Both the position numbers and the translations under genes were made by a program. A DNA stretch of 64,000 bases from Enterococcus montenegrensis (GTDB taxonomy: Bacteria > Bacillota > Bacilli > Lactobacillales > Enterococcaceae): positions 124,001 through 188,000 of the forward strand of contig NZ_CP120467.1 of assembly GCF_029983095.1 (NCBI RefSeq), read 5' to 3'. Below the pieces are notes generated by a model. It saw only the letters and a list, made by a program, of their open reading frames with translations, had not been told where the DNA came from and did no database searches. Within the stretch, counting starts at the first letter, position 1. The number at the start of each line of letters is the position of its first letter. Shown here one piece after another: positions 36,291 through 45,799 of the stretch.

Positions 36291-37091
36291 ATGAAAAGAA
36301 TGAGATATGCTGCTATGTTAAGCGCAACTTTATTATCCTTAACATTCTTAGTAGGGTGCAATACTCATGAAAAACAAAGTATGTCTAAAATTTCTAGTGA
36401 TACTACAACTGCTACCAAGAAAGAGGATACTTCTGATTCAAGTGAAACATTAGAATCTAGCTCAGCTACCTCTTTAAAAACTTCTACCAGCGACTCCTTG
36501 GAATTTACTAGTGAGACTGAAAAAGACATACAGTCCGTTAATGTCAAAGAAATTCTATCTACTGATAACGTTCAGAAATATGTAGACGCTTACAATAAGT
36601 TTACCATGCAAGGTAACCCTTTTCCTCCAACTCAACGAGGGCTTACTGTAAGTAATGAAATATATTCTGCATCTGGATTAGAAGGTACTGAATATGGTGA
36701 TAGATTTTGGGGCATAATTGATTATTATGGGAATGCAGTTCAGCAAGGGTGGATTTCGCAAGAGCAAGCTAGTCAAGCAAAAAAAGAAGCTATCAACAAG
36801 CTACAAAGTGGGGAATATGCGTTACATTCGAAAAATGAAACGCAGCAGGTTACTGCTGAAAATGCAGCTCAATATGCAGAAAAATTTAATCAAGAAACTT
36901 TAGGCTGGGCATTACAATATATGCAAACAATACAAGATAGTGAAGAAAATTTTCAGGTATATTTTATCAGTCAAGACCCTACTGAAAAAGCGAAAAAGGG
37001 CTATTTTCTAGTAACAAAAGATAGAATGGTATCCAGATATTCAAATGGTGGGGGAGTATTATCAGATCCAATAGAGGTAACTTTACCTTAA
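36291..37091 (+). CDS. Putative lipoprotein
   Basis: This 266-residue protein has a lipoprotein signal peptide: charged MKRMR, a hydrophobic core and the lipobox LVGC near residue 22. A Ser/Thr/Asp-rich linker (about 25-75) follows, then a folded domain of unknown family. It would be anchored to the outer face of the membrane by a lipid on the Cys. I chose ATG 36291 (behind AAGGGTGA) over the GTG at 36282. The terminator at 37112 follows the stop. Confidence 0.7.
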   Translation: MKRMRYAAMLSATLLSLTFLVGCNTHEKQSMSKISSDTTTATKKEDTSDSSETLESSSATSLKTSTSDSLEFTSETEKDIQSVNVKEILSTDNVQKYVDAYNKFTMQGNPFPPTQRGLTVSNEIYSASGLEGTEYGDRFWGIIDYYGNAVQQGWISQEQASQAKKEAINKLQSGEYALHSKNETQQVTAENAAQYAEKFNQETLGWALQYMQTIQDSEENFQVYFISQDPTEKAKKGYFLVTKDRMVSRYSNGGGVLSDPIEVTLP

Positions 37092-37111
37092 AAACTTTTG
37101 CAACGATTTCA

Positions 37112-37146
37112 GACACTTTCTCATTGCGAGCAGGTGTCTCTTTTGT
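37112..37146 (+). terminator. Terminator, third rpsI-type copy
   Basis: GACACTTTCTC (37112-37122) pairs with GAGCAGGTGTC (37128-37138, imperfect) before a T-rich run. The preceding AACGATTTCAGAC is shared with the terminator behind attachment copy 3, which suggests another copied rpsI end, but no attachment core remains here. Confidence 0.6.
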
Positions 37147-37355
37147 TTAGTTCGGTATTTTAAAAACAAGGTATTAATTTTTTAACTTGAGAAATAATTT
37201 AGCTTAGATAAAGTAAATTTAGTTTCTTTTTTATCGTGTAGACCCCCAATATGGGAAAAAATAGCAAGCATAGTTTCGCTTTTTTTCAAACGATATTTTT
37301 TTGAGGTAAACTGAAACTAGTAAATTTAAGCAAACGTGAATGGAGGTGTCATCAG

Positions 37356-38261
37356 ATGACGGAAAAAAATTATGGCGAAACCTTTAGAAAAATCCGTAAA
37401 AGTAAAGGTTTTACAGTTAAAGAAGTAACTGATGGAATTGTAAGCCCGCAATTTTTAAACAAATTTGAAAAAGGCGATTCAAAAATAACGGTTGATAATT
37501 TAACACTACTGTTAAATCGAATCTTTATATCATGGAAAGAATTCATGCAAATTCATGATGGCAACACGCTTGATCAACTTGAGAAATTCAGTAATGTGGC
37601 AAATCAGTTAATCTATTCAAAAAAGTACTATGAACTTGACCAACTTGCTAAGCAATTTGAAAAGGCATACGAAAGTGACGGATTTGCTAAAGATCTTCAT
37701 CTTAGCCTAATTATAAAAGCAGGGTTTTATTACAACATCAATAAGACCATTTCAGATCAAGATATTAAGTCCATACGTAAGCATTTGCAGCAAATTGATA
37801 ACTGGTATGAATATGAAAACTTTATTTTTGGTAGTTTTATTCATTTTTTGCCAGCAGAAGATGTGATGCTTTACTACAAGCGTGTAGCCAGAAATTTTGA
37901 GCGACAAAGAAAAGAGCATATCGATGATAGGCCAGAGACAGTTCAATTAATTACCTTTATCGTTAGTTTTTTTGTTGATCGTCGAAGACTAGATTTGGCG
38001 CAAGAAGTGATTAATGAATCAAGAGAATATATGGAAGTAGATGATGATCCGACCGATCTCTTTTATCGTGTCATCTATAAAAGTAAAGTAGCCTTGATTA
38101 AAATTTTGCAAGGAAATGTAGCGGAGGGGAAAGCTGAATGTGAGGGATATATCCAGGCGTTGAAATTGATTGGTAATTATCCGACAACGATCAACAGTTT
38201 GTTTATAGATTTAAACAAGGCATTGTCAGAGGTGAATAACAGTCAAAATGGAACCAAATAG
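37356..38261 (+). CDS. Rgg-family transcriptional regulator
   Basis: This 301-residue protein has an N-terminal helix-turn-helix (GETFRKIRKSKGFTVKEVTDGIVSPQFLNKFEKG, about 7-40). The long helical C-terminal repeat domain is typical of Rgg/GadR/MutR regulators. Many members respond to small secreted peptides and control a neighbouring gene. I found no convincing short peptide gene nearby. Start ATG 37356 lies behind GGAGG. The next gene (38487) is on the same strand and is a candidate target. Confidence 0.8.
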   Translation: MTEKNYGETFRKIRKSKGFTVKEVTDGIVSPQFLNKFEKGDSKITVDNLTLLLNRIFISWKEFMQIHDGNTLDQLEKFSNVANQLIYSKKYYELDQLAKQFEKAYESDGFAKDLHLSLIIKAGFYYNINKTISDQDIKSIRKHLQQIDNWYEYENFIFGSFIHFLPAEDVMLYYKRVARNFERQRKEHIDDRPETVQLITFIVSFFVDRRRLDLAQEVINESREYMEVDDDPTDLFYRVIYKSKVALIKILQGNVAEGKAECEGYIQALKLIGNYPTTINSLFIDLNKALSEVNNSQNGTK

Positions 38262-38486
38262 GAAATTGTATTGTCTCAATTAATCGAGTAATGCCCAACA
38301 ATAAATGATAAAGGCATTGCAGAAACAAAAATAAAATAAATAGTGTGTATGTTAACTACTTTTTGAAATGCTTTCTGACTTTAAGGTCAGGAATTCTTGT
38401 ATGGAATAAATGGTTTCACATTTAGAAAGAGTATCGTTTTTAGAAATCGTAAGGTATTGCTAAAAAGTAAGTGAGGAGATTGTGAG

Positions 38487-39044
38487 ATGGCAGAGTTAAG
38501 CGGAAATACTGTACCAGGGATTACAGAAAAAGAGTTTCAAAATATTAATAACTATATTCGTCAATCAATAGATTCGGGAAGTTATTACTTATTGAAGGGT
38601 GGTAGCGTAGACGCAGCTGATGCAAAATTTGGTAATCCGAAAATTACAACAAATGTTGTGATGCGGTATGCGGGTTTTTTTGGAAATGGAGCGGACAAAG
38701 GTCCAAATTGGATAAAAAAATTCAAGCAGAGCCATCCCGCTATTAGCGATGATGAAATTTATGATTTGTGGGGAAATTATTTACATAATCTGTCTTCGTA
38801 TTATATTGAAGGAGATAGATATATTGCAAGTCCAAGTTTCCGATCTGTACTACTAGATTATGCAAAACAAAAAGCAAATGCGACTACGACTACACCTTAC
38901 CGACCAGATTTATCACCGCGAAGATCTAATAATGCAAGACCAGAAAGTACAAATAAGGCTGAAGAAGATGGTTCTTTGGCAGTGGTAGGTTGTGCTGGTA
39001 TTTTGATTATTTTGGTAATTATTTATTTTATTTTTATTAGATAA
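38487..39044 (+). CDS. Unknown tail-anchored membrane protein
   Basis: This 185-residue protein has a soluble N-terminal domain (1-135; contains YYLLKGGSVDAADAKFGNP and ISDDEIYDLWGNYLHNLSSYY). A charged Pro/Ser/Thr-rich linker follows, and one C-terminal membrane helix (about 163-183) ends directly at the stop. No signal peptide is present, so the bulk probably faces the cytoplasm. The start lies behind GAGGAG. It is not recognised. A control link to the Rgg gene is inferred from position only. Confidence 0.6.
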   Translation: MAELSGNTVPGITEKEFQNINNYIRQSIDSGSYYLLKGGSVDAADAKFGNPKITTNVVMRYAGFFGNGADKGPNWIKKFKQSHPAISDDEIYDLWGNYLHNLSSYYIEGDRYIASPSFRSVLLDYAKQKANATTTTPYRPDLSPRRSNNARPESTNKAEEDGSLAVVGCAGILIILVIIYFIFIR

Positions 39045-39072
39045 AATTATTGAGATGTAAAGGAGAATTGGT

Positions 39073-39623
39073 ATGAATAAAAGAGCTACAGAATTTGAAA
39101 AATGGTTAAGGTTAACTGAACAAGCGAAATCCAATAAAGCTGAAGTGATTGGCAAGGGCATTAGTAAATTAAATATCCAGGTGAAACAGAAGCTGATTTT
39201 TACAAGCTGGATACTGAAGAAGCGGTAAAAGAGAAGATTGCTTTTTATCGGCAACAACCAAATTGGCAAGAAGTAAATAAGGCTGTCAGCAACGGCTTAT
39301 TTTTGGCAGTTCTAAATCACTATAGTGAATTTATGAAGGAAAGAGAATTTGTTACGAAAGCACAAGCGCAATTTGAAAAATGGTTACGCGATAACGACTT
39401 AGCAAAATCGAATAAGGCAGATGTTATTACAAAAGGAATCTATAAATTAAATATTCCAAATGAAACAGCAAGCAAATTTTTTGCTTTACCAACGTCGGAT
39501 TTGATCGAAAATAAAATTGCCTTTTACAAACAACAACCGCAATGGGATGAAGTAAATAAAAGCATGAGTAATGGCTTATTCCAAGCTGTTTTAAACCATT
39601 ATCTTACGTACAAACGAAGCTAA
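39073..39623 (+). pseudogene. Tandem-domain unknown protein, apparent one-base frameshift
   Basis: ATG 39073 (behind AAAGGAG) opens MNKRATEFEKWLRLTEQAKSN... At AATATCCAGG (about 39178) one T appears missing. The frame then continues PGETEADFYKLDTEEAV...KIAFYRQQPNWQEVNKAV to the stop at 39623. The repaired protein of about 183 residues consists of two similar halves of about 90 residues. Each has FEKWL, KSNKA, the pattern (K)GIxKLNI and KIAFYxQQPxWxEVNK. The function is not recognised. Confidence 0.55.
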
Positions 39624-39811
39624 AAGTTTAGTAGAGTAAACGCTACTGTTGTTTATGAAATAGTCTTACTGAAAAATTATTTTAGGTGTTGATTATGCTC
39701 CATAAAAAGGAAAATCAATCCTAGCTACGCTACAAAAAAATATTGTAAAAAAACGTTGAGGATTGACCTTTATGCAATTTTGGTTGAAATTCTTACAAAA
39801 TCAATAAGTAC

Positions 39812-39850
39812 AACAGACATCTCCAATAAATGAGATGTCTGTTATTTATT
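39812..39850. terminator. Bidirectional terminator
   Basis: Perfect 12-bp arms AACAGACATCTC (39812-39823) and GAGATGTCTGTT (39832-39843) are followed by T-rich sequence. Confidence 0.75.
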
Positions 39851-39959
39851 TTTGTTTAACTTATCTTTTTTTAGTTGTGAAAGTAGGCTCATTGCTGCTA
39901 ACTGTCTTTTGTGATTGAAGAAATTTTTACAAAAGGAAAAGTAGGACGCGGATGAGAAA

Positions 39960-40721
39960 ATGCAACAGATAGAAGCAGGGGATGAGTTTGCCTATACTTT
40001 TGTGCTGTGGTTGGAAATAAAGTTGAAATTTGCGGCCAATGAAAAAGAATGTGAAAAGGTGTATCAAAAATATTGGGATTCACCTAACGTGCGAAATTTT
40101 AAGGCAGATATTTTATGGGAAAAGGGCAAATTGTCTGAAGTTGAAAAATTATTACAGGAAAATTTAGTAATTGATCAAGCTGACCCATACTGGTTGAGTG
40201 AGTGGCACGAACTATTGAAAATATTGTATTTGCAAATGCAGGATATCTCGAAGTATGAAGGGGAGTTGTGGGCATTACTGTTAGTTCACAACAAAGGTTC
40301 TGAATCGATTTTCCATGAGATGAAAAATCATTTTGGGGCTGAAAAATGGCCAGCGGTAAAAGAAAAAATTTATCAAAAGTTAGCAGATTCAAATGAAATT
40401 GAAAAGTTATTCGCACTGGAAGCAGATTGGCGTTTGTTATTGGACCACACGAAACAAACGGGGAATTTTGAATTAGTCTTACGACATGCGGAGGAAATTA
40501 AAGCAGCGTTTCCCAAAGAGTTAATTCAAATTTTTACTGAGGTCATTAGAGCAGAGGCAAAAACAGACGATACGCGGCCGAAGTATCAGCAAATCGCGCA
40601 AAAATTACAGAAATTGAAAAAAATTCCCGGTGGCATTGTGGCAGCCAGTCTTTTAAAAAAGGAATTACTGCAAAAATATCCTCGTCGTAGTGCCATGAAA
40701 GATGAATTGCGTCGTGTGTAG
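39960..40721 (+). CDS. Probable N-terminally truncated helical-repeat protein
   Basis: This 253-residue helical protein looks like a TPR-like helical repeat domain (LWEKGKLSEVEKLLQENL, LEADWRLLLDHTKQTGNFELVLRHAEEI). It ends with a YPRRSAMKDELRRV tail, known from the C-termini of SWIM-finger and related proteins. Upstream bases (about 39917-39956) read IEEIFTKGKVGRG and then a TGA, which suggests the N-terminal part of a larger gene is lost. No good ribosome binding site precedes ATG 39960. It is likely a remnant. Confidence 0.45.
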   Translation: MQQIEAGDEFAYTFVLWLEIKLKFAANEKECEKVYQKYWDSPNVRNFKADILWEKGKLSEVEKLLQENLVIDQADPYWLSEWHELLKILYLQMQDISKYEGELWALLLVHNKGSESIFHEMKNHFGAEKWPAVKEKIYQKLADSNEIEKLFALEADWRLLLDHTKQTGNFELVLRHAEEIKAAFPKELIQIFTEVIRAEAKTDDTRPKYQQIAQKLQKLKKIPGGIVAASLLKKELLQKYPRRSAMKDELRRV

Positions 40722-40749
40722 ATGTGTGTCATAAGAACCAATAAATAAA

Positions 40750-40825
40750 CCTCTAAACTAAACGTAGCAGAAAAAACGATTTTACCCCTCGTATTTTCTA
40801 ACACATTTAGTTTAGAGGCTTTTCA
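40750..40825. terminator. Convergent bidirectional terminator
   Basis: Perfect 13-bp arms CCTCTAAACTAAA (40750-40762) and TTTAGTTTAGAGG (40806-40818) enclose a 43-base loop. It lies between the plus-strand gene ending at 40721 and the minus-strand operon ending at 41011. The open frame at 40854-41105 is not considered a gene. Confidence 0.6.
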
Positions 40826-41010
40826 TTCCAAACCAACGAATATCCCTGTTCTTTTGCGTAATAATTATTACGCAAAAGTTCGCGCTAAAATTTTTCAAAA
40901 AGATTCTGCGTCAAAAATTTCCGCGCCCAAATTTCCCAACAATATTTTCCCACGAAAATTCTGCAACAAAACACCGCAACGTCAAAATTTCCTGTCAAAA
41001 ATAACTTCCT

Positions 41011-41841
41011 CTAAAACACCTTCCGCAAGCAATCGGCTGCTAGATACTTCTGGTTTACTTCGCCTGTTTGCCACAAGAAATCTGCTAATAATTCAAAATC
41101 TTTAGCCGCATAATTGTGCTGTTCTTCAAATGTGAAGTGGCGCAAGTTTTCGGCGGCTTGTGGTGTATAGTGGGCAACTTTTATCGCTTGAGCGCACTTT
41201 TCAGTAGCTGATAGGGCGTTGAAGTCTTGGGCAGCGGCTTCTAAGGCACGGTGGAAATTGGCAACTGTTTCGCCATTGTTATCATAAAATTTGCGATCAA
41301 AGCACCACATCACCATATTTTTGTCCGAATTTTTGGAGTGCCATAAAATTTCAGTATCGGGCTGACTTTTTAAGATGTCTGTGATAAATGGTTCAATGGC
41401 AACGAGGCCGTCAATTTTCCCATTTTGCAGCAGGTCCATCCGCTCGTAGGTGTTATCGACCCACACGATTTCAGGCTGGTTGAGGATGTTTTTTAAATCA
41501 TGAGCCATAAAAAAGGGAAACAGTCCTTTACGGGCGACCCCGATGCGCAGCCCTTTTTTAGGCGCGTCTTTTTTTACCAGCAGTTGAATGGTGCGGGTCA
41601 AATCAGTGGTGACGACAGCGTCTTTTCCTTGCTGGCGGTAGTTAAAGTAAAAGGTTAAATCCCCCATCATAGCATCCACATCACCGGCGACAAAACTGCT
41701 TTTTTGTGCGAATTGGAAGGTTTCGGCAATGGTTAAGTCAACGGGGACACCAAATTTTTCAAAGTAACCGAGTTTATCGGCAAAAATTACAGGTAACACG
41801 AGGGGATTGATTTTATTTTGAACCAAACGGATTTTTTCCAT
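41011..41841 (-). CDS. NMT1/THI5-like substrate-binding protein without signal peptide
   Basis: This 276-residue protein resembles periplasmic-binding proteins of the NMT1/THI5/SsuA group: LVLPVIFADKLGYFEKFGVPVDLTIAETF near the start, then GDVDAMMGDLTFYF and YERMDLLQNGKIDGLVAIEPFI. There is no signal peptide or lipobox, so it is probably cytoplasmic. That argues for an enzyme-like or metabolite-binding role rather than transport. I chose the start at 41841 (MEKIRLVQNK). Its gene follows the UbiA-type gene directly, with start and stop touching, at the end of the ABC operon. Confidence 0.65.
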   Translation of the reverse strand: MEKIRLVQNKINPLVLPVIFADKLGYFEKFGVPVDLTIAETFQFAQKSSFVAGDVDAMMGDLTFYFNYRQQGKDAVVTTDLTRTIQLLVKKDAPKKGLRIGVARKGLFPFFMAHDLKNILNQPEIVWVDNTYERMDLLQNGKIDGLVAIEPFITDILKSQPDTEILWHSKNSDKNMVMWCFDRKFYDNNGETVANFHRALEAAAQDFNALSATEKCAQAIKVAHYTPQAAENLRHFTFEEQHNYAAKDFELLADFLWQTGEVNQKYLAADCLRKVF

Positions 41842-42790
41842 TATAAGTACTTCCTTCCCATGATTTGGATGAAAAATAAAAGGCTCATCCAAGTGTTAAA
41901 GTGATAAATCAACAGTAAGGGGCGAGGGCCATATTCTTTGCCCATTTCAGGGTAAACAGCCGGAATTTTCCAATAGTCTTTGTACCAACGTTGCCAGCCT
42001 TGGCGGTAAAAAATCAAACAGCCGACTAAAAATTGCCACCAGGGAATGGTTTGCGTTGCCAAAAGAATTACCCAACAACTAAACAAGAGCAAAAATTCAG
42101 GTATCACAAGTAAAATGGCATTGCGAAAACCGATGACGTGAGGCAATGTTATCCGTACGCCGCGATCTTTTTCGTAGTCGCCCACGTTATTGGTGGACAT
42201 TAAAAAGACGGTTAAAATCATGGGAATTACGCTATATACAAGTAGCTGCCAACTGCCACTGCCAATTTGCACCCTAGCTGCTAAGTAGCAGGCAAGGCCA
42301 CCGACAAAAAAGCCAGAGACGATTTCTCCTACTGGATAAAGCAGGTAAGGTTTTGGACCTAAGGAATACGTAATTGCCGCCAGTAAACCAACTAATCCCC
42401 AAGCGAGCAGCCACAAATCTTTGGTGAGAAAAACCAGCAGCAGACCACAGCTGCCGCCAAGGGCAATCATGAGGAGTAAAACAAAGACAGCATCTAAAAA
42501 TTTGGCATCGCCACGAACCAAGCCCTCGCTCCCTTTGTGGTGGGTAAAGGTTGCTTCATTTTCTTCTTTGCTAAATAAGCGCGCATTTCATTGGCGGTAT
42601 TGGCGACAATATTAAAGCAAAAGCCGGCAATAAAAAATAAAATCACGTATAAAAAATGGATTTCTCCCGTTAAATATGCACCAAAAAAGCTCCCGCTTAA
42701 AACCGGCAGTCCGGTGGCAAAGCCAGTCCTCACTTCCATGACAGTATAAGCGCGTTTTGAAAAACTCTGTAAATAGGTTAGAACATTCAA
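41841..42790 (-). pseudogene. UbiA-type prenyltransferase, apparent one-base frameshift
   Basis: Two frames, 42494-42790 (N-terminal) and 41841-about 42570 (C-terminal), make one polytopic membrane protein of about 315 residues. The first prenyl-diphosphate-binding motif appears as NIVANTANEMRAY. The second Asp-rich region is STNNVGDYEKDRG. Proteins of this family attach prenyl chains to aromatic rings, for example in menaquinone synthesis. The frame changes at about 42570 (GCAAAG): adding one A restores AKEENEATFTHHKGSEGLVRGD. Its start overlaps the stop of the permease gene (ATGA), so it belongs to the ABC operon. Whether it is truly broken needs read data. Confidence 0.65.
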
Positions 42791-43605
42791 CTCTTGACAC
42801 CTCCTGCCAAACTTTCATAAATATATTTTTGCAATGCTAAAAAGACCAGTAGCATCGGAATAATGCTTAAAATCACCAAGGCACAAATCACTTGCCAGTT
42901 GGTTTGATTAGGGCCCATAAAGCGGTAAAGGGCAGTAGCAACTGTCCCGTGCTCTGAACCAGGTAAATATAAAAAGGGAATATAAAAATCGTTGTAGATG
43001 CTAATCATTTTTAAAACGATCACTGTGCCAGTGGCTGGTCGCAATAATGGAAATAAAATTTTGCGATAGATTTGAAAATAACTAGCCCCTTCTAACAGTG
43101 CCGCCTTATCTAATTCAACGGGGATTTTTTCATACATTTGCAAATAGACGTAAATCATGACAACATCTGCTCCCAAATAAATTACAACCGGGGCAATTAG
43201 GCGATCGTAAAAACCTAATGCGGTGATAATTTTGAAAGTAGAAATTTGGGAGACGACCATCGGGACCATCGAAATTAGAAAATAAGCCCCAATCACCAGC
43301 TTTTTAAAAGGAAAATCAAACCGATTTAAAACATAAGCGACCATTGAGCCAATTAAAACACTACCGCAGACACCGCAAAAAACTAAAATGAAGGTGTTAA
43401 TAAAGGCTTGGGGCAGATTGCCAGTGGTAAAAGCCAGCCGATAATTTTCAAAGTGCCACTGTGTTGGCGGGGTAATTCCGCGGGTGGCGTTAAATTCTTG
43501 GTAAGTTTTAAAAGAGCCAAAAAAAACGGTCAAAAGCGGATAGCAGCAAATAAACAGCCAGGCAATTAAAAAGAAATATTTACTAGTTTTGGCAATCATT
43601 CGCAT
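42787..43605 (-). CDS. ABC sugar-type permease (MalG-like)
   Basis: This 272-residue membrane protein has six predicted helices. The EAA-loop motif contacting the ATPase is visible: LLEGASYFQIYRKILFPLLRPATGT (about 163-187). It belongs to the CUT1-type carbohydrate transporter permeases. Its gene abuts the other permease gene (43606) with no gap, and its stop overlaps the UbiA-type gene start. The substrate cannot be told. Confidence 0.85.
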   Translation of the reverse strand: MRMIAKTSKYFFLIAWLFICCYPLLTVFFGSFKTYQEFNATRGITPPTQWHFENYRLAFTTGNLPQAFINTFILVFCGVCGSVLIGSMVAYVLNRFDFPFKKLVIGAYFLISMVPMVVSQISTFKIITALGFYDRLIAPVVIYLGADVVMIYVYLQMYEKIPVELDKAALLEGASYFQIYRKILFPLLRPATGTVIVLKMISIYNDFYIPFLYLPGSEHGTVATALYRFMGPNQTNWQVICALVILSIIPMLLVFLALQKYIYESLAGGVKS

Positions 43606-44478
43606 TTATTTCTCCTCCTTTTGAAAGCGTTGCTGGGCTAAACTTAAGAAAATCACAATGAAAGACATTAAAACTGCTAGACTAGAGCCTAGGCCGACTA
43701 ATTTTTGATCAAAGGCGACTTTCATTGTTTGGACTAAAAAAGTCGCAGTTCCATTGGCACCATTGGTCATAATCAAGGGGATTTCAAAGGCGGAAACAGC
43801 CCCAATGGTGAGTAAAATAAAGTTCAATTTTAAAACGGTGCGAATATTTGGCAAAATAATATAGCGGGTTTGTTGCCATAAATTGGCGCCTTCTAAACTA
43901 GCAGCTTTTTGATACACTTTAGGCAGACCTTGAATGGCGGCAAAATACAGTAAAAAACTCGTGCCTAAATGGCGCCATAAGGAAATAAAAGCTAATGTAT
44001 AATTGGCCACCGCCGGATCCCCCAGCCATAAGCGAATAAATTTGCCTAAATGTAAAAACTGCAAAAGCTGGTCAAATGAGCCGTCTGGTTCAAAGAACAG
44101 GCGGAAAATCAAAGAAGTGGCCACACCACTGATCATAATGGGAAAAACAATCACAGCCTTAAAAATATTTTTGCCGTAGGTTTTTGTCGACAATAAAATG
44201 GCTAAAGCTAAGGCTATCATGATTTGTAAAAGACCAGAGCCTAAGTAAAAGAGATTGGTTTTGAAGGCCTGAAAATAAACCGGGTCCTGCCAAATGGTGA
44301 TATAGTTTTTAAAGCCGACAAAGTTTTTTTCAACTGAAAGTCCGTCCCAATCGGTAAAGCTATTGTAAATTAACGTTCCAATCGGCAAGAGGCCAAAAAT
44401 TAGTAACAATAAAAGCGGTAAAGAGAGAAAAAGCAGAATGGTCTGCTTTTCCTCTCTTTTTAGGCTGCGCTTATTCAT
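43606..44478 (-). CDS. ABC sugar-type permease (MalF-like)
   Basis: This 290-residue membrane protein has about six helices. The EAA loop AASLEGANLWQQTRYIILPNIRTVLKLN lies at about 187-214. N-terminal features (LFGLLPIGTLIYNSFTDW) are typical of CUT1 permeases. It forms the transmembrane pore with the MalG-like partner. It overlaps the solute-binding-protein gene by 8 bp. Confidence 0.85.
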   Translation of the reverse strand: MNKRSLKREEKQTILLFLSLPLLLLLIFGLLPIGTLIYNSFTDWDGLSVEKNFVGFKNYITIWQDPVYFQAFKTNLFYLGSGLLQIMIALALAILLSTKTYGKNIFKAVIVFPIMISGVATSLIFRLFFEPDGSFDQLLQFLHLGKFIRLWLGDPAVANYTLAFISLWRHLGTSFLLYFAAIQGLPKVYQKAASLEGANLWQQTRYIILPNIRTVLKLNFILLTIGAVSAFEIPLIMTNGANGTATFLVQTMKVAFDQKLVGLGSSLAVLMSFIVIFLSLAQQRFQKEEK

Positions 44479-45748
44479 GGGCTTTTGCTGCAGCCTCCCA
44501 TTTTTTCTCTAGGCTTGCGACATAATCTTGATAGCTTTCATTTTGATCAGGGTATAATGCGATGTTTACAGTTTTTTGTAAAACATCCGTTAAGCGGCCA
44601 ACACCGACTTCATTTGCAATAGCGCTATATGTGGCTTCAATAGCAGGGTCTGTTGCTGGGGCGGTTAAGATGACGTTGTTTTCTTTAATCGCTTTTTGCT
44701 GGCTTTCATTTAATTTGGCTTTAACAGGTGTCATGCCGCCCATATCTTTGGCAAAACCAGAAGCAGGATCAATGAAAAAGTCTAGGAAAGCTTTGGCAGC
44801 GACTTTATTTTTAGAATTTTTGTTAATGCCAATCACAGAAGGTGCACCAAGAGCTAAGCTGGTTTTACCAGCTAATAAATGTGGAAATGGCATAATGTTG
44901 ATGGTATCTTTGCTTAATTTTTGAATTGGGGCGACATCTTGGGAGCCGCTCATTAGCATGGCGATTTTGCCATCAGCTAATTGTTGTTGTGCTTGTTGGG
45001 TTTCTAGGGTAACGGGATCTTTTTCAATTAAACCAGCTTTTGCTAATTCGTAAATAACATCCATGACTTCCCGAATTGGTTGCCCGTCTTTAAAGGCAGT
45101 TTTACTTGTCACCATTTCTTTTTTGAAGTCTTCACCACCATAAGAAGACAACGCGCCTGCCCAAACAGCTAAGCGTTGGTAATTGGTATAAAAGGCAATT
45201 GCACCAGTTTTTTCTTTAATCATTTTAGCGTCTGCGATTAATTCATCGGTTGATTGGGGTAATTTATCAATGCCGGCTTTTTTGAAAACTGCTTCATTGT
45301 AAACTAAACCCAATGAGTTTAAAACAGTCGGCAAGCCGTATGCTTTGCCGTCGTAATCGGCTTCAGTGACGTCCAGATAATCTTTTTCCATCGCTTTTGT
45401 TGTGCCTAGCTCTTCAAAGTATTTACTGTAATCTTGTGGTTTGCCTGCCATTGAAAAAGGCACAAAAACGACGTCACCATAATCTTTGGTGTTCATGCGA
45501 TTTGCGATGTATTGATCGTAATCAGTGCCAGCAGACTCCCATTTAATGTCTGTAATCTCAGGATATTTTTTCTTAAAATCTTTTTCCATTTGATCATAGA
45601 GTTTATCTGCATCTGTACGATTGGTGACAACGGTCAATTCACCGCTGACTTTATCGTTTTCTTTTGTGTTTGCTTCTTTAGAATTGCCGCAGGCTGCTAA
45701 AAATAAAGTTGCCGCCGCTACTGCCATCCCTAAATAAATTTTCTTCAT
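44471..45748 (-). CDS. ABC extracellular solute-binding lipoprotein (family 1)
   Basis: This 425-residue protein has a lipoprotein signal peptide (lipobox LAAC, Cys 20). The family 1 solute-binding fold is suggested by GKAYGLPTVLNSLGLVYNEAVFKKAGI (about 133-159) and a typical 'KNKVAAKAFLDFFI' segment. It captures a sugar or similar solute outside the cell and delivers it to the MalF/MalG-like permeases. The start at 45748 lies behind GGAGG. The substrate is unknown. Confidence 0.88.
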   Translation of the reverse strand: MKKIYLGMAVAAATLFLAACGNSKEANTKENDKVSGELTVVTNRTDADKLYDQMEKDFKKKYPEITDIKWESAGTDYDQYIANRMNTKDYGDVVFVPFSMAGKPQDYSKYFEELGTTKAMEKDYLDVTEADYDGKAYGLPTVLNSLGLVYNEAVFKKAGIDKLPQSTDELIADAKMIKEKTGAIAFYTNYQRLAVWAGALSSYGGEDFKKEMVTSKTAFKDGQPIREVMDVIYELAKAGLIEKDPVTLETQQAQQQLADGKIAMLMSGSQDVAPIQKLSKDTINIMPFPHLLAGKTSLALGAPSVIGINKNSKNKVAAKAFLDFFIDPASGFAKDMGGMTPVKAKLNESQQKAIKENNVILTAPATDPAIEATYSAIANEVGVGRLTDVLQKTVNIALYPDQNESYQDYVASLEKKWEAAAKAHE

Positions 45749-45799
45749 GTTCTTTCCTCCAATAAAATAAAAATAAATAGCTGTTTGGTCAGCTAAAAT

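Noticed and set aside
40854..41105. Plus-strand frame of 83 codons
   Set aside because: Low-complexity S/T/N/K-rich translation overlapping the end of the minus-strand operon; no ribosome binding site.
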